DNA from: Marsupella aquatica
Taxonomy: Eukaryota; Marchantiophyta
Direction: 5' to 3'
Length of the DNA stretch: 64,000 bases
NCBI GenBank assembly: GCA_973895155.1
Contig: OZ316891.1
Coordinates: 6,882,001-6,946,000 of the forward strand
Made by a program: the position numbers and the translations under genes. Of the stretch, positions 1 through 8,471 are shown one piece after another (position 1 is the first letter of the stretch; the number at the start of each line of letters is the position of its first letter). The notes below the pieces were generated by a model, which saw nothing but the letters and a program-made list of their open reading frames with translations, did not search any database and had not been told where the DNA came from.

Positions 1-265
1 CTCAACGACTTCTTTTCTCTCAACGACCTCTTGGCCGACACAACATCTTTTCTCTCCATGACCTCTTGGCCGACACTACATCTTTTTTCTCCACGACCTC
101 TTGGCCGACACTACATCTTTTCTCTCCATGACCTCTTGGCCAACACAACATCTTTTTCTCTCCACAACCTCTTGGCTGACACTACATCTTTTCTCTCAAC
201 GACCTCTTTGGCCGACACGACATCTTTTTTTCTCGACATCTTGGCCGACATGACTTCTTTTGTGC
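1..265. repeat. 35-36 bp minisatellite, about seven copies
   Basis: A pyrimidine-rich unit built around CCTCTTGGCCGACA and ACATCTTTTCTCTC recurs with anchor positions at about 31, 66, 101, 136, 172, 208 and 241. Spacing is 35-36 bp, and 33 bp for the last copy. Copies differ by a few substitutions and short T-run length changes. The array reaches the window edge, so its full length is unknown. A reading frame runs through it, but it only reflects the repeat. Confidence 0.9.
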
Positions 266-288
266 AACACACGGGTATTGAGCTAGTG

Positions 289-403
289 AGTTTATAATAC
301 CTTCTTTTGCCTCCTACACTTTTTAAAATTTTAATTAATTTCTATCAAAAATACATATTTTGGATCGCATGTGGTTTCTAAGATTTTTGATAGTCAACCC
401 CCC
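289..403 (+). repeat. 115-bp direct repeat, left copy
   Basis: This segment starts with AGTTTATAATACC and ends with GATAGTCAACCCCC. It recurs in the same orientation at 2040-2153 with about nine mismatches, roughly 92 % identity. The two copies bracket the broken gene at 371-1728. The ends are not TG...CA, so they do not look like a classical LTR pair. They may be a duplicated flank or the ends of an unrecognised element. Confidence 0.85.
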
Positions 404-1728
404 GAGGTTGTGAAGGGGCTGGTTGCTGAAAAAGAGACAAGTGGGCAAAACTTGGAGGAGAGTATACATCAGGCTGAGACTGAGGAGGTGGAGGTGGAGC
501 AGATCCGTTCATCAAATAGACTGAAACAATATTTATCTGATGATTACATTTGTTTGTTATCTCATTCCACATACAGCGTCTTCGAGCATATGGAACTCGC
601 TCTGCTTGCTGATAACAACTTGCTGAACCTAGATACCTCGCCCACTTTATTGTCTGGTTTTTTACAACAATATTTTTCTACTTCTGTAGTAGAACGGGTC
701 CTTGCTAAGTATAAGGACTTACGGGACTCAATTTTGGGAGTACAATATTTTTTACGTGGTGGTTTTGGATTGCTAGCACTGAGGACTATGGAGAGCATTA
801 TCAACGATGAGGTACATACAGGTACAAAGGAACAGAGTGGAAATGCGAGTCAGTGTGGAAGTGCAAGCTGTGGCAGAGAGTCCAGTGCCGATGACAGAGT
901 ACATAGACTACATGAAATAGTTCAAGTCTGATCAAGAAAAAGACAAGATTCTAGGAGAGGGTGAGGTAGAGGATTAGGCGGCTATGGAAGAGGTTCTGGA
1001 GGTTTTGGAGGTCCTGGTGGTCCGGGTGGGGATGTTGTGACACCGACATTTTTGTGGGGGTACATATAACAGATGTTCATTTGCTGGCTTTTTTAACCCC
1101 ACCCAAGGGAGGAGTGCACCGCAGTAGCACCATCAGAAACAGGTCCATGTTGTTTGCCAAAGCAGCAATACTACTAGAGCAGTGGACATTGTACAATCCT
1201 CTACGCAGTGTGCCTTCACATGTGCATTTGTTTCATGGTATGAGGAGTTCATCATGGCAAAGTTTCACGAGGAAGGGGATATGTCCTTTTTATCACAGAA
1301 ATGAATTTCACATTGAAAAGTCATTTTATCTTACCAATTCTCTAGTCCATGCTTTTGAGCATCCCCTTCATGTTCATCCAGGCAAGCTGAGCAATGATAC
1401 TATCAGTGTCCTGGATTTTTCAGTGCCCATTTCAGTTTTGCATGGAGAGGATTATGACACTTCCTTTAAGGTTGCTTGGTTTGAAGAATCTGACACAAGG
1501 TGGAAGGAATTTTGTGAAAGCAATTTCTTTCATCCAAACGATGCCATTGTACATGAGTTTGATGTGGTGATAGGCCCTAGTTGTGTTCCACGTGGAGTTG
1601 GGACTGGAATTGAGGCTCTTGCTATTGGAGGCCGAATATTGACACAAATTTGCTTTGCTTCACTGAGGTTGAGGACTTGGCTCCATGATTATGCTGTGTG
1701 TCTATTACGAGAAGTTCGTGATACTTGA
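371..1728 (+). pseudogene. Broken gene with ADP-ribosyltransferase-like (DUF3990-type) C-terminal part
   Basis: A frame open from 371 hits TGA at 929-931 and again at 962-964. Between and after these stops the same frame reads a Gly/Arg-rich stretch (GRGLGGYGRGSGGFGG). A one-base shift near 1048 then leads into a 224-codon frame ending at 1728. Motifs in that last part are HGMRSSSW, SFYLTNS (nt 1321-1341), a VLDFSVP strand, DTRWKEF and FDVVIGP near 1560-1580. Their order recalls the ART-like fold of DUF3990-type proteins: YHG, GFYLT, a strand, W..F, DVVIGP. That link is by eye and moderate. The N-terminal part is not recognised. Both stops could be C-to-T changes of CGA. With three disruptions I call it a pseudogene. 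No catalytic role can be asserted. Confidence 0.45.
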
Positions 1729-2039
1729 GGTAATCAAGCTATCATTTTCTAGTTTACATTGTACTGTGACCTGACAATGACTTAGACGTTTTGGAATGAA
1801 TTTCTAACTGTGGAATTTCGAGTGTTATTTTCTCATGTTAACTTTTTGTCCTTGTAACTCCCACAATGGATCTCAGGGGGTTAACTAAGTGTATATTTTG
1901 GGGTACCACGTGCGATCCTAGCATAATATAAATAGACCTATTTTATTAAGAAAATATTCCAAAAATATTCTCCATTTCAATATTAATAACCTATTTTACT
2001 TTACAAAAGGTGTATATTAGATAATATTCTATAAACATA
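1729..2039. other. AT-rich intergenic stretch
   Basis: This is AT-rich sequence following the broken gene. I see no coding frame, RNA gene or clear repeat in it. Confidence 0.5.
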
Positions 2040-2153
2040 AGTTTATAATACCTTCTTTTGCCTCTTACGCTTTTTAAAATTTTAGTTAATTTCTAGCAAA
2101 AATATCTATTTTGGATCGCACGTGGTTCCTAAGATTTTTGATAGTCAACCCCC
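2040..2153 (+). repeat. 115-bp direct repeat, right copy
   Basis: This is the second copy of the segment at 289-403, in the same orientation and about 92 % identical. It is preceded by AT-rich sequence and followed by unrelated sequence. Confidence 0.85.
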
Positions 2154-2872
2154 TAAGCAATGGATGTAGGTAATCTTGTTGCAACCCTCATTCTTTTGCA
2201 TCCACATTTTGCAAGTGGAGCATTGTAACACAAAGTTTTCCTACAACTTAGCAGCAACAAACTACATTTTTTTGGATACTAGGGGCCCAAAGTTTCCCTA
2301 CAGCTTCACCGTCACATACACGAGTAGAATAATCAGAGGTGGTCAATAAGGGACAATGTCATTTTTTGCAAATATTTACTCAATGATGAATTTTTACGAG
2401 ATAGAATATATATTTCCCGTCTCCCATTTGCATAGATTCTACCATAGGTTGGGACTTGGGATGCATATAGGGACTCAAAAAGTCACAATTTCAACTTTCG
2501 GTCTGGGAGGGTGTGACGGGTACCCCGTCACGGGAAGTCACACATAACTGGTTGCAAAGGCCGATACCTTGTTAATAGTCAATGTAAATAAGCCATTTTT
2601 TAATTTTTAGTTAATTCCGTCATTATAGGTTGATGATGCCCCAGGTGACTTTATATTCTTTCTCTCATAATAGTTCTAAGATTTGCGGCGACCTAAGTGG
2701 GCAAATATTTTGGGACCTTGAAACTAGCCAGGACCAGCCCCATAGGACTTACCGTTTTGCTTCAAGAGCTATTGTTGAGACCCCCATTGCAAAGTCAGGA
2801 GAGGGGGGGGTTTTTTTAAATAAATCCCTCCTCAGGAGGGCGAGTCCCATTAGTGGCCGTCCGAGAGAAAGA
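2154..2872. other. Non-coding stretch with an LTR-like palindrome
   Basis: No convincing gene is seen. At 2512-2545 the sequence begins TGTGACGGGTACCCCGTCAC, a near-perfect palindrome followed by GTCACACA. This resembles the start of some plant LTRs. No matching second copy was found in the window, so no element is called. A G run and a T run near 2805-2816 precede the GC-rich repeats. Confidence 0.4.
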
Positions 2873-3024
2873 GGGGCTGCCTCGCGAGCCCATAGGGCTG
2901 CGTGCCCGGGCGATTAATGGGGCTCCGCGAGCTGAAGGGGCTGCCTCGCGAGCCCATAGGGCTGCGTGCCCGGGCAATTAATGAGGCTCCGCGAGCTGAA
3001 GGAGCGCAAGCGAGCGGGGGGGGG
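2873..3024. repeat. 64-bp GC-rich tandem duplication
   Basis: The unit starting GGGGCTGCCTCGCGAGCC occurs at 2873 and 2937, followed by a truncated third part. It abuts the 47-bp array and is much richer in G+C than the surrounding DNA. Confidence 0.85.
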
Positions 3025-3212
3025 GAGTTAAAGGGCCTCCCGCGAGCTGGGAGGATCACGCGAGCGGGGGGGAGTTAAAGGGCCTCCCGCGAGCTGGGAG
3101 GATCACGCGAGCGGGGGGGAGTTAAAGGGCCTCCCGCGAGCTGGGAGGATCACGCGAGCGGGGGGGAGTTGAAGGGCCTCCCGCGAGCCGGGAGGAATGG
3201 CCGCGCGCCCTG
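3025..3212. repeat. 47-bp GC-rich tandem array, four copies
   Basis: Units starting GAGTTAAAGGGCCTCCCGCG begin at 3025, 3072, 3119 and 3166, exactly 47 bp apart. The last unit has GAGTTGAAG and ends differently. Copies are almost identical, which suggests recent expansion. The array lies about 400 bp upstream of the 618-codon ORF and could be in its promoter or leader. Confidence 0.93.
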
Positions 3213-3611
3213 CATAGGGCCGCGCGTAGGAGGACGCAAGGGTAAGGCCCGAGAAATGGGCCGGGGCGCATGGCGAAGGCGCCAGGAGTTTTTTCGGTTC
3301 TATTTTTTTTTCCTTCCTTTTTCTTTCCCTCTTCCTTTTGCACGACCCTCTCATTGCCGAAAGCAAAAACGGGGTTCTTCTCTCTCTTGCCGGAAGCTCT
3401 CTCCAGATTCTAATTATTTTTGAAGCTCTCTCTTTCATGGTGGATTAGTGGGGCTTGCTGGCGTCATTCTTCCAGGCATTAGTGGCGGCCGCACGGAGTA
3501 GTGACGGGAAATTGAGAGAATTTAAGTGATCGGGCTACGGGGGCTGTTTCGGGCCAGGGAATTGACATTGCCACGGGTGACGGGATTGGTGATTGAGAAA
3601 TTGATTTCGGG

Positions 3612-3626
3612 ATGCATGGATGCTAG
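3612..3626 (+). promoter_or_regulatory. Four-codon upstream ORF overlapping the next start codon
   Basis: An ATG at 3612 opens a four-codon frame ending in TAG at 3624-3626, which overlaps the ATG at 3620 of the 618-codon ORF. If both lie on one transcript, the short frame could reduce initiation at the main start. This is inference from arrangement only. Confidence 0.35.
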
Positions 3627-5476
3627 ATCAACCAGAGTTTAGTGCGTCACGCATTCGGAGATACAAGGCTGCTTACCGTGACTACGTGGAGACTCGGATT
3701 ACACGGGAAAGGGAAGAGAGAGAAGTTATGATGAGCACGGGATTGGCAGCGGGTTCCTCACCGGTGGGTAGGAAGATTTTTCGTCGAATTTATCCCAAGA
3801 CCTCCACCAAGGTGATGGAGGATTGTCGGAACATTTTCCAAGCCACCGGGCTTACAGAATTCATGAAGGTGGAGATTACCATCCCTTCAGGGAAGAGCTG
3901 GGACATTGAGGCCGGGATGGAGTTCCGAACGGAGGGAATCTACTTTGAATGTCTCAAACGTGTAGTGCCCCATGTGGAGTTGGCTAAGCTATTGTTTCTT
4001 GAGAATCAGAAATTCTCATTCACACCTCGGAATATCAGGGGAGAACTCACGTTGAAAATGGTGGCCACTTGGGTGACCAATCCTACCTCCACCACCGCCA
4101 TCCCTCTTTCTGCTGTCAAGGATGTTGAGTATAAGGGCTTCCTGGCCAAGGTGCATCAACGGGTTCTTGGCAACGTGCAATCCGGAGTGCTGAATGAGGA
4201 GCATTTCGTGGTAGCTATGGACATCAAGAACTACCCAGCCCATGTGTACGGATGGTGGTGCTACGGATTGAAGAAGCTATTGGCCGCTGAGCCCGGGAGT
4301 GTGAAACCAGGTGGGGCTGTACATTTGATGGGGTCATTTGTATTGGCCAGGGCAGAAGGGTTGATTGGTTCTCCGGGGCATGAAGACACGGGATCATCTC
4401 TCACCACGGAGATCCGGAGTATTGCCACTACCGTTTTAGGGAAGCTCACGGAGGAATCATTGTCTGCTGGTGGGGAGGATAATAGAGAAGAAGAGAACCA
4501 GGAGGATGATTGCACATTGGAGTGGCTTGAATCACTCGTGGGAGATCCGAAACAGCCTCTGGAATACAACATTCCGGATGTTTACTTGGCAGAGCTACGG
4601 GATTTCAGAGAGGGAGTCCACGAGGGACTCAAGCTAGTCCACGCATTGAGGGAGTCTCTCAAGCACGCCACAGTCAAAGTAGAGACGTTAGAGCAGAGCA
4701 TCCTGTCACTGAAGGAGGTGATCAAGACCAAGGAGCAGACCATTCATGAGAAGGTCAGGCACATCAATGCAGCTCACGTAGAGATCACCAACTTGAAGGG
4801 AGCTTTGTCCACCAAGGCCAAGGAAGCAGAAGAAGTAGGAGCGTTGAGGCAAGCATTGGCCAAAGAGAAGCAAAATTCTGGAGAAGTGATGGAGTGGAGG
4901 AACCAGGTGGGAGCACTACGGAGTCAGGTGGCAGCCTTTGAGACACGAGCGAAGAGAAGTGAGGCCCTGAGTCTAGGGAAACGGAAGAGTCCCGGCACAC
5001 CTGGCTCCACACTTTCCCCGGATGTGATCTCCCAAGCTATCGAGATGGTGGTGAAGGAGGTTAGTGGGAAGTATGGACCCTTGTTGGATGGAGCCAAGAA
5101 GAGTCAGGAGAAGAGTAAGAGCTTGGAGAAGAAGCTCCGGGAGGTACGGAAATCGTTACGGGAGGCTCAGGTCAGTACGGGGATGCCACCCAGGTCTGTC
5201 ACCCCCGGGACTCCCATGGCCACGGGGCAAGTTCTACCGTTGGAGTTGCGGTCCGGAGAAGAGGCTACCCTCTGGAAGGACACAATTGGTGAGGGGTACA
5301 TCAAGGCGTGGCAGGCCTTGGCTGCTTTGAGGAAGCGCGGGAGCAGCAGCACTAAGAGTACTCCGTCGAAGAAGAAGAAAAGTACGGTGGCACTCACTCC
5401 CGTGAGTGATGAGGAGGAGGACCACTCACGGGGCACAAGTCCGGGCACCGAGAGCGAAGAAGAAGAGGAGGATTAG
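3620..5476 (+). CDS. 618-residue coiled-coil protein of unknown family
   Basis: An uninterrupted single-exon frame of 618 codons starts at the first in-frame ATG and ends in TAG. Residues 1-310 look globular, with clustered aromatics (VYGWWCYGLKKLL near residue 208). Residues about 316-450 are heptad-like and rich in Leu, Glu and Lys, and predict a long coiled coil. A second charged helix follows at about 484-517. Residues 573-590 are Ser/Thr/Lys-rich (STPSKKKKST), which could be a nuclear localisation signal. The tail is acidic (ESEEEEED). I recognise no catalytic motif, zinc knuckle, protease or reverse transcriptase signature. A length of 1.86 kb without a stop makes chance unlikely. It could be a host gene or a protein from an unrecognised mobile element, since GC-rich tandem repeats lie upstream and repeats surround it. 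No introns are evident. Confidence 0.7.
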   Translation: MLDQPEFSASRIRRYKAAYRDYVETRITREREEREVMMSTGLAAGSSPVGRKIFRRIYPKTSTKVMEDCRNIFQATGLTEFMKVEITIPSGKSWDIEAGMEFRTEGIYFECLKRVVPHVELAKLLFLENQKFSFTPRNIRGELTLKMVATWVTNPTSTTAIPLSAVKDVEYKGFLAKVHQRVLGNVQSGVLNEEHFVVAMDIKNYPAHVYGWWCYGLKKLLAAEPGSVKPGGAVHLMGSFVLARAEGLIGSPGHEDTGSSLTTEIRSIATTVLGKLTEESLSAGGEDNREEENQEDDCTLEWLESLVGDPKQPLEYNIPDVYLAELRDFREGVHEGLKLVHALRESLKHATVKVETLEQSILSLKEVIKTKEQTIHEKVRHINAAHVEITNLKGALSTKAKEAEEVGALRQALAKEKQNSGEVMEWRNQVGALRSQVAAFETRAKRSEALSLGKRKSPGTPGSTLSPDVISQAIEMVVKEVSGKYGPLLDGAKKSQEKSKSLEKKLREVRKSLREAQVSTGMPPRSVTPGTPMATGQVLPLELRSGEEATLWKDTIGEGYIKAWQALAALRKRGSSSTKSTPSKKKKSTVALTPVSDEEEDHSRGTSPGTESEEEEED

Positions 5477-6947
5477 ATAGGCGTACGGACGTGGGTGTAC
5501 GGCCTCCAGATTTCCAACATTTTAGTGGGGGGTCACTCATGGGCTTGTTGGGATGAGCTCGCGGAGCTGATTCCAACAAGAGGCGGCGCTCCTCAAACGG
5601 AGCCAGGATGAGCAAGTTATGGCCTGGAGAACTTATGTTTTTGCGGTACGGAAACGGCCATAACTCAGGCGTCTGAAGTCCGTTGAGGGAGCGACTTAGT
5701 GATTCGGAAGCAGGAAAAGAAGAGCTATCCAGGGGTGAGCTCAGGTGTGCACTTGGAAGGGCACCTAGTTTCGGCCATTTTGGGGTGCCTCTCACTTTCA
5801 GGGTTCACGTGTACTGTTGGGGCGCCGTCGAAGGCACCGTCGGCCCCCTTGTTTTGGGTTTAGGGTTTTAGCAGCATGTGTGTGCCGCATGCTCCTCTTC
5901 AGTTTAAGGATTTCTCTTAGTGCAAGGTTTTAGCGGCGCCGCTAGGGTAGCCGCCACCGTTGTGACCCTGTGAGGGGTGCTTTGGTGTGATTTTTCAGTA
6001 TTTAGGGGGATAGCCCCGAAGTAGTTAGGGGGACTCAGTGTGAAGTTAGCAAGGAGGGATAGAGTGGAGCCTGAGGAGTTTGAAAGCGTGTTCAGAGTAG
6101 TGAGGGGGAGCCATACTCATTGTCCGGAGAGGCAGGAGTTGAGTAGACGGCAGGAGGCCGGGTTACTCATGCAATGTGTATCGTTTTTCCCAAGAGATAT
6201 GGATCTGTACATTTGACTTGATGGGCTTTTGTTGTGTGTTCCTTCTCCCTTTTTCGCTTTCCGAATTGTGTTCTCCCGTTCTATGATTTGAAGAAACTTG
6301 CTTGGTTTGAGTCGGCCTTGTGAGTAGGGGTGGTGACAGCACTCTTTGGGTGACTCCGAGTGAAGGTGTAGTGGGGTAGTCGGCAGGACTTGATCAAAAG
6401 CTGTGGGGTGAGGGTAGTCGGTAGACTTGATCAAAACCTACATTTCCGGGAGCGGAAACCAAAATACTCATCCTGGTGTGAAAAGAATCCAAATAGCGTC
6501 CCTCCACGACCCCGTAATACGATACCAACGGTTTAAGCGAAGAAAAGTGCGGTTTGCACGTATTAACCGTTGGAGAGGCAAGTGACAGAGGGAAAACATC
6601 TGCAATCATGAGGTAAATTCCCATTGGGGATTCTTGGAGAATACTTCAACGTCAGCTTGTAGACAAAAGAAAGGAGAAGAAGAGTAGTCTGGATTGCATT
6701 TTTGACGTATGTTTATTATGGTCAAATGATTTGATAAGACAATTGGGTTTAATATTGACCAACAAATTGTATCATATATGAATTATTATAGTCTCCCCAT
6801 TTGATCAAGAAAGAGAAATTTACACACTGAAAGTTTGCACGAGTCTGAGTCCTTATAATTGGCTCGATCTAGATCTACATTAAATCTCTTCAGTATTGAT
6901 CTGTGACGACTTGAAGCTTTTTGTAGGAGTGTTGGGAGTGTTGTTTT
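5477..6947. other. 3' flank of the 618-codon ORF, no gene seen
   Basis: This is moderately GC-rich sequence to about 6.1 kb, then AT-richer DNA. A GTAGTCGG motif next to CTTGATCAAAA recurs at about 6377 and 6415. The short reading frames here have no recognisable motifs. The first several hundred bases may be the 3' untranslated region of the upstream ORF. Confidence 0.4.
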
Positions 6948-7549
6948 TTGTCTCTTTGTCTCCAAATTGGCTCTCTTGAAGAATGGGAGCACAGAGTCAT
7001 TCTTAGAGACATGAAATCATCATTACTGTCTGCATTGTTGTTGTCATGTCTTTGGAACCAACGGTCCTCGTCATCAAACTCGTTTTCTACAGGCAGTCAA
7101 TGTAAGCTTAATGTTGAATCGGATGTTAGGTTCTTCTACTGTGAACGCTACGTATTTGGATTGTGAGCTCTATCTCCTTTGGGTGATTTTGGACAACATT
7201 TGGGATTTGCTGCCGGTTCGCAAGGTTGTCTGACCACGACACCGCACCACCTAGTACAGTAGTTCTGGCAGGGACCCGAGGATATATGGCTCCAGAGCTT
7301 TTTTACACTCTGAATGCCACAGAGAAAATTGATGTGTATAGCTTCGGAACAATGGTGCTCGAGGTGGCCACGGGTAAGAAATCTGTACTATGTGCAACAG
7401 ATAGGGCTGGAACGGATCACATTTTACTTGTAGATTGGGTGTGGGATCTTTATGGGAATGACACATTGTTGGACGCATCCGATTGCCAACTACGTAAAGC
7501 CTTTCATGACTTTTCTCTTTGTATATTTGAGTGCATTAATTCTCCATAA
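6948..7549 (+). pseudogene. Relic of an L-type lectin receptor-like kinase
   Basis: Pieces of a Ser/Thr kinase domain appear in order but in different frames. WEHRVILRDMKSS at about 6973-7020 matches the catalytic loop (HRDxKxxN) with His changed to Leu. A GDFG-like stretch lies near 7182. SDHDTAPPSTVVLAGTRGYMAPEL (7226-7300) is the activation segment with its APE motif. KIDVYSFG and LVDWVWDLYG follow, and the frame stops at 7549 well short of a full C-lobe. Combined motifs of this sort are typical of lectin receptor kinases (established family knowledge). The N-terminal lectin domain, transmembrane segment, kinase N-lobe and C-terminal end are missing. The frame breaks and lost catalytic-loop His mark it as dead. 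Confidence 0.75.
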
Positions 7550-7803
7550 TGCACCCTTTTTTTGAGGAGGGGATTATACAAAACACCATAAATATAGTAA
7601 AAGTAAAAATTAAATATAGTTTTATCATATACAAAAAAAATTAAATCTAGTCAAGATCTCAAGATGATAACCAAATCTTATATGGTGATACAAACAAAAT
7701 ATCTATGAATAGAATCTAATAACTCAAGAACGCATATTTTTGGCCAATTCCATAGCAATCACTTCTTGGATGACCTTTTAATCTGAATTTTCTATTTCAA
7801 GGA

Positions 7804-7971
7804 TTTACTTTTTCTTGTTTGTTATCGAAAAGTCACTCAAGTTTTTACGTACATTAATGTCCTAGTTATGGGCATTATGGAAATAATGCCCTCAAAACTC
7901 GGGCTACTGCCCTTGTTTTTCAGGGCATTATATCTTACAATGCCCTCTAACCAGGACATTATCCTATTCAA
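7804..7971. mobile_element. 170-bp palindromic MITE-like element, copy 1
   Basis: The segment contains nested hairpins made of GGGCATTAT and ATAATGCCC, including a 9-bp perfect stem with a four-base loop near 7870-7892. A second copy in inverse orientation lies at 48853-49018. It has no coding capacity. Small size, internal palindromes and dispersal suggest a miniature transposon, but no target duplication was identified. Confidence 0.6.
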
Positions 7972-8313
7972 AATCTTGAGCAAGTTTGAGCATGAACATG
8001 AGCCATGGTTGGCTCCCATTCAAGTCTTCAACTCAATTAATCATGCAGCTATAGTCAATTATTTCAACCATGGACCAAAAAACTCCTGACAAGTTGAGCC
8101 ATGATCAGCTTCTCATTGAAGCCTAGAGCTCATTGAGAAAGAAGGAAAAGCAATGTGCCCACACCAAAGGCATGGGTTATTTGCTAGTTATTGAGTTGCC
8201 AGCTGGAATTGAGGGATATGATTGCAAATGGGATACAAAATATGAGTTTCAAAAATTGTTTTGAAATCAAAGTGTTAACTCTGGGACCACATTAGAATCT
8301 ATTGTCAGTGAAA

Positions 8314-8471
8314 GAATCCCTACCACCTGTACTTTCCCTATTCAAAGACCGTGATAGCCATATTAAGTTCGTTTGTAGAATAATCCCTCCCACCTGTACT
8401 TTCCCTATCTAAAGACCATGATAGCCATATTAAGATCTTTTGTAGAATAATCCCTCCCACCTGTACTTCCT
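8314..8471. repeat. 67-bp tandem repeat, 2.4 copies
   Basis: CACCTGTACTTTCCCTAT followed by AAAGACC and GATAGCCATATTAAG recurs with anchors at 8324, 8391 and 8458, a constant 67-bp period. The third copy is partial. Confidence 0.9.

Noticed and set aside
1-265. CRISPR-like array
   Set aside because: Repeats are contiguous without unique spacers and the genome is a plant; it is a minisatellite.
31-297. 88-codon plus-strand frame in the 35-bp minisatellite
   Set aside because: It is simply one frame of the repeat; the product is a low-complexity periodic peptide without known similarity.
289-2153. LTR retrotransposon interpretation of the 115-bp direct repeats
   Set aside because: Ends are not TG...CA, no primer site or polypurine tract is visible, and the interior is not gag-pol.
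2850-3438. Minus-strand Arg/Pro-rich frames over the GC-rich arrays
   Set aside because: GC-rich tandem repeats lack stop codons by composition; no domain and no splice context.
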